A DNA stretch of 64,000 bases. Origin: Jackrogersella multiformis. Its lineage: Eukaryota; Ascomycota; Sordariomycetes; Xylariales; Hypoxylaceae. The position numbers and the translations under genes were made by a program. Shown here one piece after another: positions 1 through 10,803 of the stretch; position 1 is the stretch's first letter, and every line of letters begins with the position of its first letter. The DNA is taken from NCBI GenBank assembly GCA_902806575.1, contig CADCXD010000011.1, forward strand, positions 1,612,001 to 1,676,000, written 5' to 3'. The notes beneath the pieces are model-generated. The model saw only the letters and a list, made by a program, of their open reading frames with translations. It had not been told where the DNA came from and searched no databases.

Positions 1-56
1 GTTCTACAGCACCTAGTTCTATAGCGCCTAGCTCTATAGCGCCTAGCTCTACGAGG
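1..56. repeat. 15-bp tandem repeat
   Basis: About three copies of a 15-bp unit, TATAGCGCCTAGCTC with small variations, lie at the left edge. The unit length is a multiple of three and the copies translate as APSSI repeats in the open frame, so it is probably a coding minisatellite. Confidence 0.6.
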
Positions 57-140
57 AAAAAGAAAAAGAAAAAGAAAGATTTTGGGGAATTCTTGAAGAG
101 AAAAAAGGCCAACACTCCAACTTCTGCCCAGAGAGAATAA
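1..140 (+). CDS. C-terminal end of a gene cut by the window edge
   Basis: An open frame enters at base 3 and stops at TAA 138-140, giving 45 residues. It starts with three near-identical APSSI/APSST repeats, encoded by a 15-bp tandem unit. A seven-lysine run follows, then a charged tail ending in SAQRE. The codon-level repeats and the basic run, which could act as a nuclear localisation signal, look like a low-complexity C-terminus of a real protein. The start lies outside the window, so family and function cannot be told. The same frame stays open for 70 more codons after the stop (141-353); see findings. Confidence 0.45.
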   Translation, partial: STAPSSIAPSSIAPSSTRKKKKKKKDFGEFLKRKKANTPTSAQRE

Positions 141-353
141 TTGTCGGCTTGCAAAAGGGTCTTATGTACGGCCTATCGGGTCACGGTACTTGAGGAGCAA
201 TTGTTGCATATCATAGCCAGAGATACCCCTGTTTACTATTTTTTAGCTCGCAAATATACAGCTCTCATGAACAATGAGTACGAAGAGATTCTTGATGCCA
301 CCTTCCACATTACCAACAGTGGATCAGCGTGCGTCTTAATTGTGCACCTGTAA

Positions 354-752
354 GTAATTCCATTACATAGTAAAGGATATACTCTACGACTCATACGGCA
401 CACCTTTAATTACCACTGTCTCCACTCAGTTGTAAACATAAAAAGTCACAACTAGTAAGTCTAGGTTTCGAGTAGAGGAAACATATCCACACATATAGGT
501 AACCTAACAAATTGAAAATTTCACGGCTAGAGGATTGTGCCTGTTTACGACTTTGCGCTTCTTCTAGCTGATCATTCTCCTAATAACAGACGAGGGTTAG
601 TGTGTCGAATCATGAGTCATTATATATATAATGTTGCCCAGCTCTAGGTATAAGCTGCGATCTGTGAGTCAGGGTTAAGTTGCTCTCTCATCTCGCTCAT
701 ATCGTACACATGAACTAGCCCCACGCTCCAGACCCCGGCATCTTCAACTTGC
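354..752. other. intergenic, no gene seen
   Basis: About 400 bases of moderate AT content with a short TA run near 625. Nothing with coding character was found on either strand. Confidence 0.5.
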
Positions 753-1243
753 CTAGGCAGAACTGGTCGAGCTCCGCTGCTCTCGTTCCTTTTGCCGCTG
801 TTCTTCCTCTGGCGTCATGGTACGCAGCTGTAAGGCGTGGATACCTCCCTCCCTCGCCATCTCGCCCTCGAGCAGCTGGTAGATGATACGATGTCGGGCG
901 GGCTGCATCTTAGACTTGAAGGCCTCGGAGGTGATTACCAGTCTGAAGTGAGTCTCCTTGGAGGTGCTACCCACCATGGGTTGGTGGTGGGCATGTTTGG
1001 AGGAATCATTGAAGATCTCCAACCTAGAGGGCTTGAGAGCCTCGGTGATCTAAGTAATGGATAAGAACTGATTAGTGAGACAGCTTACTATATTATACTC
1101 ATAGCGGAGTCGGGCTGAGTGTGCATATTCACCTTTGCCCGAATGGCATCCTCCATCGGTGTATTCGAGGTTGCGGATGATGCCATGGTGGATAGCTGTC
1201 TGGTTACCCTGCTGGTCCAGGCCCGCACGTGTTTTTGCAGCAT
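753..1243 (-). CDS. BolA-like protein, mitochondrial type
   Basis: Two exons, 1243-1133 and 1049-753, join in phase 0 across an 83-nt intron with a CACTAATC branch site, giving 135 residues. The BolA fold covers about residues 33-115: ALKPSRLEIFNDSSKHAHH, then ETHFRLVITSEAF and RHRIIYQLL. This matches the family pattern of an N-terminal helix, the loop before the conserved His, and the C-terminal helix. BolA proteins work with monothiol glutaredoxins in iron-sulfur cluster trafficking. The first 19 residues (MLQKHVRAWTSRVTRQLST) are basic with no acidic residue, like a mitochondrial presequence. A second in-frame ATG at 1186 could give a cytosolic form. The tail is rich in Glu, Gln and Arg. 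Confidence 0.88.
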
Positions 1244-2137
1244 GTAGGTGTATATGTGAGATAGATGTAAGGTTACCTCGTCTCTCTTTTGGCTAGGTAT
1301 TTTCTTTCTTTTTGTTTTCTTTTTCTTCCTGAGAGCCCAAGGATCGAGTCTTTTAAATTCCCGATCAGATATGGGAATGACTAAATCGGGTAGGTAGGGT
1401 GTCAGCGAAGGTGGTGAGTGGACGAATGATGAAAGATCTTAGAGTCTGACTTAGAGTCTAAATGGTTACAGTTTAATAATACCTAGGTACAAGAACGTCT
1501 ATATCGAGTAGGTACCTAGGTACTTACAAGGATAGGTGGGTATGTCAAAGTGAACTATGTGGGGCTATTTGGGCTAGATATATGGGGCTATCTAGGATAT
1601 TTTAGGCCGGCCGATGTCCCATACGACACGGACCGGGACGAGCTAAAGTTACTGGAACTAATTGACCAATCAGACGAATTTACGGTAGAAAAAGCGACCC
1701 CGAGGATCCTCAACAATTCCACAACCTTGAACAAAGAATTTGTCTCTCTACATACATCGTAGCTTCAATCTTCAAAATCTTACGACTTACATATGTGCCC
1801 CCGTTAGCACCACAACACCCAACGGTGGTCTCGGACATATTCAAAACCATTGTCCGATGTTCTGGAATTCCACATGTCGCTACTATCTTACTCCTACTCA
1901 GCAGCTTAGGTAGAAAATAAAGAATATACTACCTATCACGGATCTGATTGCGCCGACTTACAGTATCCTCCCCCCTGTTCGCGAGTTCTTGGTAATTTGA
2001 AATACCCATTTTCCCCATCCATCCTCCGGATCATCCTCCTGCCAAATCCAGAGGGGCTTGCATGGGGGAATTATGTCCGAAGAGAGAGGAGGCTGCGGAA
2101 CTACTTAATTCATACACTCTCCCTCTCTTAATACCCC
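1244..2137. other. intergenic between divergent genes
   Basis: Shared upstream region of the BolA gene (minus) and the acyl-CoA synthetase gene (plus). It carries TACCTAGGTA palindromes near 1481 and 1512. A 70-codon frame at 1550-1762 starts at GTG and has no recognisable features. No gene is called. Confidence 0.5.
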
Positions 2138-4752
2138 GTGATGCGATTGAGTGGTACTGGGCTTCACCTGATTCTTGTTAATGCTCTATCGTCACCGTCA
2201 TCGTCGTCGTTGTCGTCATCCCACCTGTTTAGATCTGTTTCAGCGGCGCATTGTTTAAGCCGTGGTTTTATTACATCTGCTATATTTTCTACCTATACCA
2301 CTCGTCTTTTTCCGCCTTCTTTTGTCTCGTCAAATCACTCATCTCCCCTCATTAGAAAATTCTCCACCCACGTCAGCATGGCTTCAACTCTAACTCTCCC
2401 AAAGTTACCCATCTTCGAAGCCATCGCCAGTCACAACCCGCAGTCAACCGCCATAGTCCACTGCCTATCCCGCCGGACGTTCAAGTACGGCGAGCTCCTT
2501 CCAGATGTATCCCGCGTGCGTGAACGGATACTAGAGGCTTCGGGCAGGTCGGACATCAGAGGCGAGCGGGTTGCGTTTCTGGTAGAGAATAGCTATGACT
2601 ACGTCGGTATAGATTATACAGATTCAGAATGGCTCATAAGAAAGTTGCTGACTCGCGCAATCCAGTCACATACCTCGCTATTTTAGCAGCGCACGCTATC
2701 GCCTTACCGCTATCACCTCCTTTCCCAGCTCCCGAACTACAGTATATTCTGTCGCATTCGCAAGCTATACTCTTGTTACATTCACCGAAATATGCCTCGA
2801 AAGTCGACGAGGTTCTCACCACACCGAGTAAGGAGCTTGATGTCACGCCGTCGCCAACTCCCATCGAGTTACCGAAGCACTTCGGCGCTATCTCGGAAAC
2901 ATACGACCCGGTTGAACTCGTCGAAGATATCGAGGCAGAGGGCGCCGGTATGATGCTCTATACCTCCGGCACGACCAACCGACCGAAGGGAGTATTGTTG
3001 CCTGAAAGTGCTCTTACAGCTCAGGCTCGCGCCCTAATCAAGGCTTGGGAGTATTCGCCATCAGATCGACTTTTACATGTACTGCCGCTCCATCACATCC
3101 ACGGCACCGTGAACGCGGTGCTTACACCCCTTTTCGCGGGTAGCAGTATCGAATTCCTCTTCCCTTTCAACGCAGATGCATTATGGCGACGCTTTGCATC
3201 TCCTTTCCTGGACTCGCCTCAGGTGGCCGCTGCTACGGCTAAGGCGAACGGCGTTGTTCATGCCGTAAAGACAAATGGCATCACAAATGGTGTCGCCCAC
3301 CCGCTCAAGGCCAATAGCGTCGTGAAACCTAATGGCATTACTAACGGTATTGCTCACCCGGTGGTGAAGACAAATGGTTTCCACCCTTCAGTTGCGGAGC
3401 CAAACGGTCTCGTCACTCCGATCACAGAAACGAATGGCACCACTACTCCGGCTCTAGAACTCGGCGGTTTCGGCCACCCTATCTCCTCAGAAATCAGCCA
3501 TCTAGCAGCGGTGATCAGTCAACTTTCCGCCGAGGTGAATAACCTAGCCGCGAAGATAAACCAGCCCAGCCAACCTTTCGCTCTGACGAACGGCCTCAAC
3601 CACGCCATCTCCCAGCAAACCAACGGCGCAGCCCCCTCCCCAGCCTTCTCCGCGAACGGCTTCGAAACTCCGATCGCATCGACAAACGGTATCAACACTC
3701 CGGTCGCCGAAACAACCACCGCCGTCAAGCAACCAGAGCCGCCAAAGGCAGCCCCCGCGGCCGAGATGGTCAACGAGGAGAAATACAAGAACATGTCACG
3801 CGTCAAGATCACCTTCTTCACCGTCGTTCCCACGGTGTACACACGCCTGCTCTCCACGCATAAGACGCTGCCCCCGGCCGTCGCCGAAGCCGGCCGCATC
3901 GCCATCAGCCCGGAGCACATGCGCGTCTCTATCTCTGGGTCGGCCGCGCTCCCCACGCCCGTCAAGCGTGCGTGGAAGGACCTCAGCCGCGGAAACGTGC
4001 TGCTCGAGCGCTACGGCATGACCGAGGTCGGCATGGCGCTGTCGTGCGGCCTCGACTACGGCGACCGCGTCGACGGCTCCGTCGGCTGGCCCCTGCCCGG
4101 CGTCGAGGCCCGGCTCGTGGACAGCGAAACCGGCGTCGTCCTCGAAGACGACTTCTCCTCCCCCTCCGAGCCCGACGCCAGGGAGCGCTCCGGCGAGATC
4201 CAGCTCCGCGGCACGAACGTGTTCCGCGAGTACTGGGCCAACCCCGCGGCCACGGCCAAGGAGTTCGTGCCCGCGGACGACGGCCGCGGCGCCTGGTTCA
4301 AAACCGGCGACGTCGCCGTGCGCAGGCCCGTGCCCGCGGCCGGGGGCGGCGCGAGCGGCGCCTGGGCCCGGGGCCCCATGTACTTCATCCTGGGGCGGCA
4401 GAGCGCGGACATCATCAAGTCGGGCGGGGAGAAGGTGTCGGCGCTGGAGGTGGAGCGCGAGCTGCTGTCGCTGCCGGAGATCGCGGAGGCGGCGGTGGTG
4501 GCGGTGCCCTCGGGCAAGTGGGGCCAGAAGGTCGGCGCCGTCGTCATCCACGCCCCCGAGTTCCTGCGCGATCACCCCGCCTGGCGGCCCCTCGACATGC
4601 GCCGCGCCCTCAAGGGCTGCCTCGCCGCCTACAAGATCCCCCAGGTCCTCCGCGTCGTCGAGCACATCCCCCGCAACGCCATGGGCAAGATCAACAAGAA
4701 GGACCTGCTACGCAGCGTGTTCTTGGACGACTTTAGCGGCGATGAGATGTAG
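2138..4752 (+). CDS. ACSF3-like acyl/malonyl-CoA synthetase with repeat insertion
   Basis: Two exons, 2138-2606 and 2666-4752, join after the first base of a codon and give 851 residues. It is an adenylate-forming enzyme that activates an acid with ATP and transfers it to CoA. Motifs: the P-loop LYTSGTTNRPKGVL, LPLHHIHG, ERYGMTEVGMALS, the hinge region FKTGDVA, and KSGGEKVSALEVE, ending in the catalytic-lysine segment NAMGKINKKDL. ERYGMTE-GMALS and the overall order resemble ACSF3 (malonyl-CoA synthetase), so a mitochondrial malonyl- or acyl-CoA role is inferred. The first 80 residues are Ser/Arg-rich and presequence-like; a second Met is at residue 81 (2378). Residues about 340-527 are an insertion of Asn-Gly repeats absent from the family core. 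The 3' half is much more GC-rich than the 5' half. Confidence 0.87.
3223..3777 (+). repeat. in-frame Asn-Gly repeat tract inside the synthetase
   Basis: About 185 codons of degenerate repeats of the form T-N-G-x-x-x-P (KTNGITNGVAHP, KPNGITNGIAHP, ETNGTTTP and others), with about a dozen Asn-Gly pairs. A short heptad-like segment (ISSEISHLAAVISQLSAEV) lies in the middle. The frame stays open throughout. It sits between the FPFNADALWRRF segment and the ITFFTVVPTVY core strand. Confidence 0.75.
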
Positions 4753-5841
4753 ATTTGGGTGTGGATATAGGTGTGGATGTGAACGGCGGTGGGAAGGGTC
4801 ATGGAAGTGTTGATGTTGGTTATGGGATGTGAGGGGCAGGGTGGGGGAGGGGAATGATGATGGTGATGAGGTGGGATCTACTAATATCATCTACACGTAT
4901 CTTATTGGAGGGGTATTTGATATCACATCATATCATATTTACGAGTCCAGGTTGACAGACAACTGTCCAGACCGGAAGAAAGAAAGAAATAAGATAAGAT
5001 GAGACGAACAAGGTCATGGTTGATTCAACACGAGAATAGGAAAGGACGGAGAAGCCAACCATACAAGCCAAGAAGCAAGTAGGATTGGAACGAAGGGAAA
5101 CGATGTGTATATGTGGCGGGGTATTGGACTGTCTCTCACTTTTGATTGAGACCTGCGTGGATATATATCTGTCTATATGTTTGTTCAGTCTACGACGACA
5201 TCACCTGTATATAGGAAATTATTTTCCTTTCTGCTTTCCTCTTTTCCATCTACGTCGGCGGCCGATAAATCCATTACTGCAGTAGAGTTAGAATGAACAA
5301 GGCTCGCTCGCCGTCACAGGACAAAGTATCTTCGGTCTATATCTAGGTTACCTACCTACAAATCTACTTGTTACTTATGACTTATGAATGTTGTCATGAA
5401 AGATATTACGCTGTTGGATTGGTGTATTGGGTGTCGAATCACATATATCGTATCACATCAAGACTCGGGAGGGTTGATTACTTCGTGTGATATTGCCTGC
5501 CTATCTGCGGGAGAGAAGACGAAGGCGCCGTAGCACTACATATGCAGGTAGAAAAGCAGAGATGAATACATCCTACTAAGTTTTCTCGGCCGTTGCCTTC
5601 GGAGGTGCCAAAAGTCAAGTAAAACGCATATCATACCCGAAAACTAGGGGACTACTCCTGTCCAGTAGTCTAAACCCTCTTCTCCTGGTTCACTAACCAT
5701 AACTCATCCTATACCGGCGCCGGAGGTAGGCAGGTCACTAGCAAACGCGCCGGATCCTTCCTGTTCCAGAATACCAATATTGTTGAGGGGCTTAACCGAT
5801 TACCCACGCCAAAAACTGCAGACGGTCCCATCAACCCCCAC
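4753..5841. other. intergenic between convergent genes
   Basis: About 1.1 kb between the 3' ends of the synthetase (plus) and eIF4E (minus). Short frames here (4708-4890 minus, 5085-5285 plus) are low-complexity or start at TTG. They are not supported as genes. Confidence 0.5.
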
Positions 5842-6763
5842 TTAGACTGTGAATTTGGCCTTCGCTCGGGTGCTGCCGCTGTGGGCCGAATCGGTGTGGC
5901 CTGAGAACTCGACAATCTCGGCAGCGGGGAGCTTGAGGATCTCCTTAAACTGCTGGCCAATAGCGAGCAGGATACGCTGACCCTTCTCAGCAGCACGGCC
6001 CTTGCCACCAGATACATCAGCATCTCCTCGGCCCGGGATGTGCTTTCCTATAGTTCGAGTCCAAACACCGATCCTGTAGAAAGCCTTGCGAACATTAACA
6101 ACTACACCCATAACCTCGCCATCGTCCTCATCCTCGAGGGTCTCGCCGATGGCAGCTAGCATGGTGTGCAGCCAGAGATCGTTAATGTCGACATTACGCT
6201 TGTCCTTGAACTGGTACGACCACTTGCCGCCATGCTTGTTCTGGGGGTCCTCCCACTCTGGCCGCACGCCCTCTTTGAAGAGATGGTAGTCGGATTTTAG
6301 GGCTAATTCGGAGACGGGGGCGATGTTATTCTACAGCAGGGGGTTAGACACAAAATACGTGGAGAAGCAGTGTGGGCACCTAGATACTTACATAAATGCC
6401 CCAGAATTCCTCGACGGAGTTGAATGTGATAACCTCCTTGAGCAAGTCGTTCCAGTTGTCGCCCTATCGGATATTAATTAGTGACAGTTCTACAAAAATC
6501 AAAATAACACAATAACAAAATAAATCAAGAATAAAATAAATAAATAAAAATCTTAGAACATGTGAATGCCGAGGGATACTAACCTTGCCGCTAGAGGGCT
6601 TGGTGAACCATAGGGTCCATTTGTTCTGGAGAGGGTGCTTGACATTAAAGTTGTCCTTGTCGTGGAAGACGGTGATCAGGTTGCCGCTATCAGAATCGTG
6701 GGACGTTGATTCATCTCCATTAGGAGAGATAGGGATAGTAGTGAGATCTACTTGTTCGGACAT
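5842..6763 (-). CDS. translation initiation factor eIF4E
   Basis: Three exons, 6763-6584, 6463-6392 and 6330-5842, all join in phase 0 and give 246 residues. eIF4E binds the mRNA 5' cap and recruits eIF4G. The core runs HPLQNKWTLWFTKP, then GDNWNDLL, VEEFWGIYNNI, RPEWEDPQNKHGGKW and WLHTMLAAIGE. W64 and W110 are the expected cap-sandwiching tryptophans, and W81 in VEEFWGIY is the dorsal eIF4G-contact residue. The 72-nt middle exon carries both W64 and W81. The N-terminus is acidic and Ser-rich, as usual in fungi. The stop lies just after the sequence AKAKFTV. The 2OG oxygenase gene diverges from it about 1 kb upstream. Confidence 0.95.
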
Positions 6764-6840
6764 CTTAAATGGTTATGCTAGCACTAAAAAAGAAGCACTA
6801 GATGTGAACAAAGGGTCGGGTCGGGTTGAATTGTTATTGT

Positions 6841-6872
<32 letters not shown>

Positions 6873-7786
6873 GCGACTTGGATCTTTCAGAAATAAAAGT
6901 CTACGAAAGATCGAAAGGTGTAAGGTGTTTGCGCGAGGAAAGAGTGAGAGCCACCCTTAGTTCAATAGATCCTTAGGTATGACGCAATATCTTCTCTAGT
7001 ACGATGGTAATGAGGAAGGCTCCTTGTTGAAGAGTCTAGAAGTGAAAGAGGCAAGCCGCTATGGAGGGGCAACAGCAAGGTCGCGGAAGTGATGGTGGAC
7101 GATTCGGCAGGTGACAGCAAGAGATCAAAATAGATGGAAACTTGGTCGTCCTGTCCTCGATAGGTGAATACAATTACGACTTTGCGCCAGGCAGAAGTCA
7201 AGGGTCTGTGGTAGTCGTTTGTTGCAAACGAAGGCCTTTTTTCGCAAGCGTTTTGTGTTTTGATGAAGCAAAAGTGATAATTGTTGTCGCAGAAGTGGAT
7301 CCTTAAGAGAAATCAGAGGTCCGGTTTCAGCATAAATTTAAGGTACCTAGCTGGGTACTTGAGTACCTAGGTACTTAAGGTTGGTACTTAGGTAAGTTTT
7401 AGGAATGCACAATTTCATTGTTTTAGTTTTAGGCTAAGGAATAAACCCCGTGTGGCTGTGCTATAACTATCTACAATCAGCCACCTAGCAGCCACCTACA
7501 TAGTACCTACCTACCTAGGGTATCTAGTACCAACCACACCCAGATCATGGTTCGCTCTTACGATCAACATCAATATCGTGATTCATTAGAAGTCCATCGA
7601 CTTATATAATTCCATAGTCTCAGCCTACTTAAATCTAACAAAATGTTTCAATCCATCAGCGTCACTCTCTTTGTCTTGAATCGGTTCCAACTAACATATC
7701 TGCTGTGTATCAACACATATTATCCTACTCATGGACCATCCATTACCCCATAGAATTATAGAACCACATTCACAAAACTTACCGCC
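6764..7786. promoter_or_regulatory. divergent promoter region of eIF4E and the oxygenase
   Basis: About 1 kb between two divergent starts. It holds a GGTTTT/GGTTTC hexamer run at about 6838-6873, just upstream of the eIF4E start, and clustered TACCTAGGTA palindromes at 7340-7380 and 7500-7520. No gene was found. Confidence 0.45.
6838..6873. repeat. GGTTTT/GGTTTC hexamer repeat
   Basis: About six tandem hexamers, two GGTTTT then three or four GGTTTC, lie 75-110 bases upstream of the eIF4E start codon. On the transcribed side this is a CCGAAA/CCAAAA run, probably in the promoter or 5' UTR. Confidence 0.7.
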
Positions 7787-8614
7787 ATGGCGTCAGAAAC
7801 ATATAGGGCTGGGGAGCCCCTCCTCGGCCCGCAAAGCCCAGACGGGTCTCCGGTAGTGGCAACCCGTATCGACTTCTCTCAAACCCCACTAGCAGATCAC
7901 TATGGCCCTTACTTCGCCATGGTCATAGATAACCTCCTCCTGCCTGCCGAGTGTGCCGCCGTCCTCGAATCCGCTGGCTCTGATTGGAAGAATTTGAACA
8001 AAGGGGACTCGTGGCGCGAATGTGAAAGAATCTATTCCGTTTCACCTGAATGGGCCAGGGTCCTTTCCGAGCGCCTTGCTCTATACTTGCCCGAGGAAGT
8101 AAAGACCTTGCGGAAAGGTGACGTCCTAGCCGAGAACATCGCGGGTCTACCAAATCTTAAGGCTAGTCAGGGCGCTAGTAAGACAGTCTGGAAGTTCACC
8201 GGAGCCAACGAGAGGCTGAGCTTTCTGCGATATCATCCAGGTGACCACTTTAAACCGCACTGTGATGCTTTGTTTTCACCTAATGGCAGAGAGAAGAGCT
8301 TCCTAACGTGTCAGATTTATCTAAGTGACATGCCAAAAGGGGAGGGACTCGGGGGCAGCTCGGGAGGAGAGACAAGATTCTGGCCAAGTCGCGTGGGTTT
8401 GGGAAGGAAGAAGAAACCCGGAGATGTGGAAGAACCAGATGAGCAGCAGGTGAAAGACGATGAGTTTTTGGATATCGAACCTAAGATGGGTAGGGCCTTG
8501 GCTTTTCAACAACGAATGTTATGGCATTCTGGACAAGAGGTTAAACGTGGGGAAAAATTCACTGTGCGACTAGATCTGATGTACGAACATCACTTTCAGA
8601 AGATTTCGAGGTAG
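7787..8614 (+). CDS. 2-oxoglutarate/Fe(II) dioxygenase, prolyl 4-hydroxylase type
   Basis: Single exon, 275 residues. The family couples oxidative decarboxylation of 2-oxoglutarate to hydroxylation of a substrate. The iron ligands are visible: H158 and D160 in YHPGDHFKPHCD, and distal H247 in MLWHSGQEV. K257 or R261 downstream (KFTVRLDLMY) would bind the 2-oxoglutarate carboxylate. The fold runs from YFAMVIDNLL (about residue 44) to the C-terminus, so the protein is little more than the catalytic domain. There is no signal peptide or membrane segment, so it is probably cytosolic or nuclear. The substrate is unknown. A Lys/Glu-rich loop (about residues 205-228) is inserted between the conserved strands. 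Confidence 0.85.
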   Translation: MASETYRAGEPLLGPQSPDGSPVVATRIDFSQTPLADHYGPYFAMVIDNLLLPAECAAVLESAGSDWKNLNKGDSWRECERIYSVSPEWARVLSERLALYLPEEVKTLRKGDVLAENIAGLPNLKASQGASKTVWKFTGANERLSFLRYHPGDHFKPHCDALFSPNGREKSFLTCQIYLSDMPKGEGLGGSSGGETRFWPSRVGLGRKKKPGDVEEPDEQQVKDDEFLDIEPKMGRALAFQQRMLWHSGQEVKRGEKFTVRLDLMYEHHFQKISR

Positions 8615-9175
8615 AGGTGCTTCTGAATCTATTGCTTTCATCGCATCAAATTAGGCAGACAAGCGCCCAGCGACACATACTTTGGGCGCCTACTAGGGAC
8701 AGGTACTGGTACCTAGATAGTTTTGTTTTACTCGGAATATTATTAATAGGGTTCAAAGGGGCTACGCCACACTATGAATATAAAGGTATTGGTACCTAGA
8801 AAACCTCGTAAGTTACGTCAACTCGAGCGGACGAGGTAAGGATTCATGAGTAAATGATTAGTGACGATTAAGTGAGTGATATTCTACGTACCTAGGTACA
8901 TACGTGTATTATATAGTCAAAACGCAAGTGGGTGAGCGATGAGATGAGAAATAGGTAATGTGACTTTCTAAACTAGAGTGCCCGTGCCATACATGATGTG
9001 TACCTAGGTAAACAGTACCGAAGCAAACAACAAAGGTTATGTTTTCCATATAATCCAAGTATGAAATTCCAATTGCTCCCTTTCATACCATCCCAGCCCA
9101 GCCGCCTAGACGACAGCCTTCGGTATATTTTAACGAACACTGATTTCTTTGTCTAAAATATCCGATATCACCAAC
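8615..9175. other. intergenic, no gene seen
   Basis: About 560 bases with TACCTAGGTA palindromes near 8889 and 9001. No coding signal. Confidence 0.5.
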
Positions 9176-10351
9176 ATGGCTGCCGTAAAAGAAGGCGCCG
9201 GCCTCGACCGCCTACCCCCTGAGATGATCGTCAATATTTTTTCTAGCATCACAAGTCTGAAAAGCATCCAGGATTTCGGCCTTACTTCCCGCAGGAATCA
9301 TGAAATCCTTAAAGCGAACGAGAGCACAATCGCTCGTAACGTAGCGATCAACCTACTCGAAAATGACGATCCCCTCATAATCAAGCTAGCGTTCATGGCC
9401 TGCCAGGTCCGCCTTGCCGAATTCCCGTCCAGGGACAGCGTCCACGAGTTCATCGAGACTTATGTCCGCACAGAAGACGGGCCATCCCGGCTATTCCGAC
9501 TCCGCGCCCTTACCTTAATGCCCAAGATCAGTATGAGCATCGAGCTCCTAATCGACTGGATCGGGACTTATACTACATTTTGGCCGCTTAAATTCGAAAG
9601 TAAAGCTTTCACGGCTACCGAGCTCTCGCTCCAGAGGAGAATCTTTTACATGCTGGAGATCGCCACGACCCTTCTCGACACTGTTGGTCACCGGGCCGAC
9701 TGGCCTTTAAATCTCAAATTCTGGGGAGGATTTCCATCTTACGAAGTTGGATGTATCGGGATCCTCGCAGATATGTTAAAAATCAACCCATGGGATCGTA
9801 AGTCTTCCGAAGCTACGATTGTCGCCAGAAGTAACCAGTTTTCATACCTCGCTAACTTTATAGGGGTGATTTGGGGACCATATCCTAACCCGATGAATCG
9901 GATTAACATGACACAACTGCCATGGAATGCACATGATGAAATCCGAGGAAATTTGAATCTCTTAGAGCTCAGTCGATGGAGTAACGATAGCTATATCTTT
10001 GATGGGTTGGACGACGAATTTCCTGGGTGGATTTTTCATCTCCCGTCTAGCTCGCATACTCGACCTTCCTCCTCGAGATCGAGAAGGTGGCCCAATATAG
10101 ACGACGAATGGGCAGAAGGGCGGTTTCACCATGATCCCATAACACACATGTACCCTGAACTGAACAAATGGCTTTGCGTCATAGCAGACGAGGATCGACG
10201 GCAATCTGTTATACGCCAAGGGCCTATTTGGTCTTGGTGCCCAAGTCCTTCTCCCCCGTGCAGTTTCGTATGGCACGAGGATCCGGCCTCTTTCGGCCGG
10301 AATGGTATTTCTGGGACGAGGTTAACAATCAACGACCTTTCTCCTATCTGA
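9176..10351 (+). CDS. F-box-like protein, function unknown
   Basis: Single exon of 391 residues from the first ATG; the open frame begins 27 bases earlier at TTG. Residues about 9-45 (LDRLPPEMIVNIFSSI, then GLTSRRNHEI) fit an F-box, which would link the protein to Skp1 in an SCF ubiquitin ligase. The rest is helical in appearance and rich in Trp and aromatic residues, with no repeat or domain I recognise. The C-terminal third has a Ser/Arg stretch (SSSHTRPSSSRSRR). Fungal genomes carry many such lineage-specific F-box proteins whose targets are unknown. Confidence 0.7.
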   Translation: MAAVKEGAGLDRLPPEMIVNIFSSITSLKSIQDFGLTSRRNHEILKANESTIARNVAINLLENDDPLIIKLAFMACQVRLAEFPSRDSVHEFIETYVRTEDGPSRLFRLRALTLMPKISMSIELLIDWIGTYTTFWPLKFESKAFTATELSLQRRIFYMLEIATTLLDTVGHRADWPLNLKFWGGFPSYEVGCIGILADMLKINPWDRKSSEATIVARSNQFSYLANFIGVIWGPYPNPMNRINMTQLPWNAHDEIRGNLNLLELSRWSNDSYIFDGLDDEFPGWIFHLPSSSHTRPSSSRSRRWPNIDDEWAEGRFHHDPITHMYPELNKWLCVIADEDRRQSVIRQGPIWSWCPSPSPPCSFVWHEDPASFGRNGISGTRLTINDLSPI

Positions 10352-10803
10352 AGTGTAACCACCTACCTAGGTACTTATATACATAACGAGGTCTCAATTA
10401 AGGTAGAGATAGTAACAGGAGAAATCGCGTGTGGCTTCTATTATTAACTCCCCTTACTATATATAGTGTTATATGAGTTCTACAATCATACAAAATAGTT
10501 AACCAATTACAGAACACATGTGGTCTCGGAATCTGTTCTTCCCACCTAGATCACCATAGTATAACCAGATGACGCTTGTATCATGCTGTATCCCTAGTCT
10601 TGCTGAAGACGATAAAACGAATTGTGAAGAGACATCGATATTTATCATTTAACTATTAATGCGTGAAGCAGCCCTCTCCCTCCCTTCACTTCTTATTCGA
10701 GGAATCATAAAAATATTGAAAAGGCCCTACTACAACACATTAGGTGCCTATCACCAACACAGCACCATTCGAGGCAGATATGATCGTTACAATGAACATA
10801 AAA
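10352..10803. other. intergenic, no gene seen
   Basis: About 450 AT-rich bases between convergent genes, with one TACCTAGGTA copy near 10364. Confidence 0.5.

Noticed and set aside
1550..1762. 70-codon plus frame
   Set aside because: It starts at GTG in intergenic sequence containing palindromes and has no features.
3796..4736. Long frames on both strands over the 3' half of the acyl-CoA synthetase (289 codons minus, 254 codons plus)
   Set aside because: Their translations are Arg/Gly/Pro- or Ala/Val/Gly-monotonous shadows of a GC-rich exon whose own frame carries clear adenylation motifs.
5085..5285. 66-codon hydrophobic plus frame
   Set aside because: It starts at TTG in the spacer between convergent genes and has low-complexity content.
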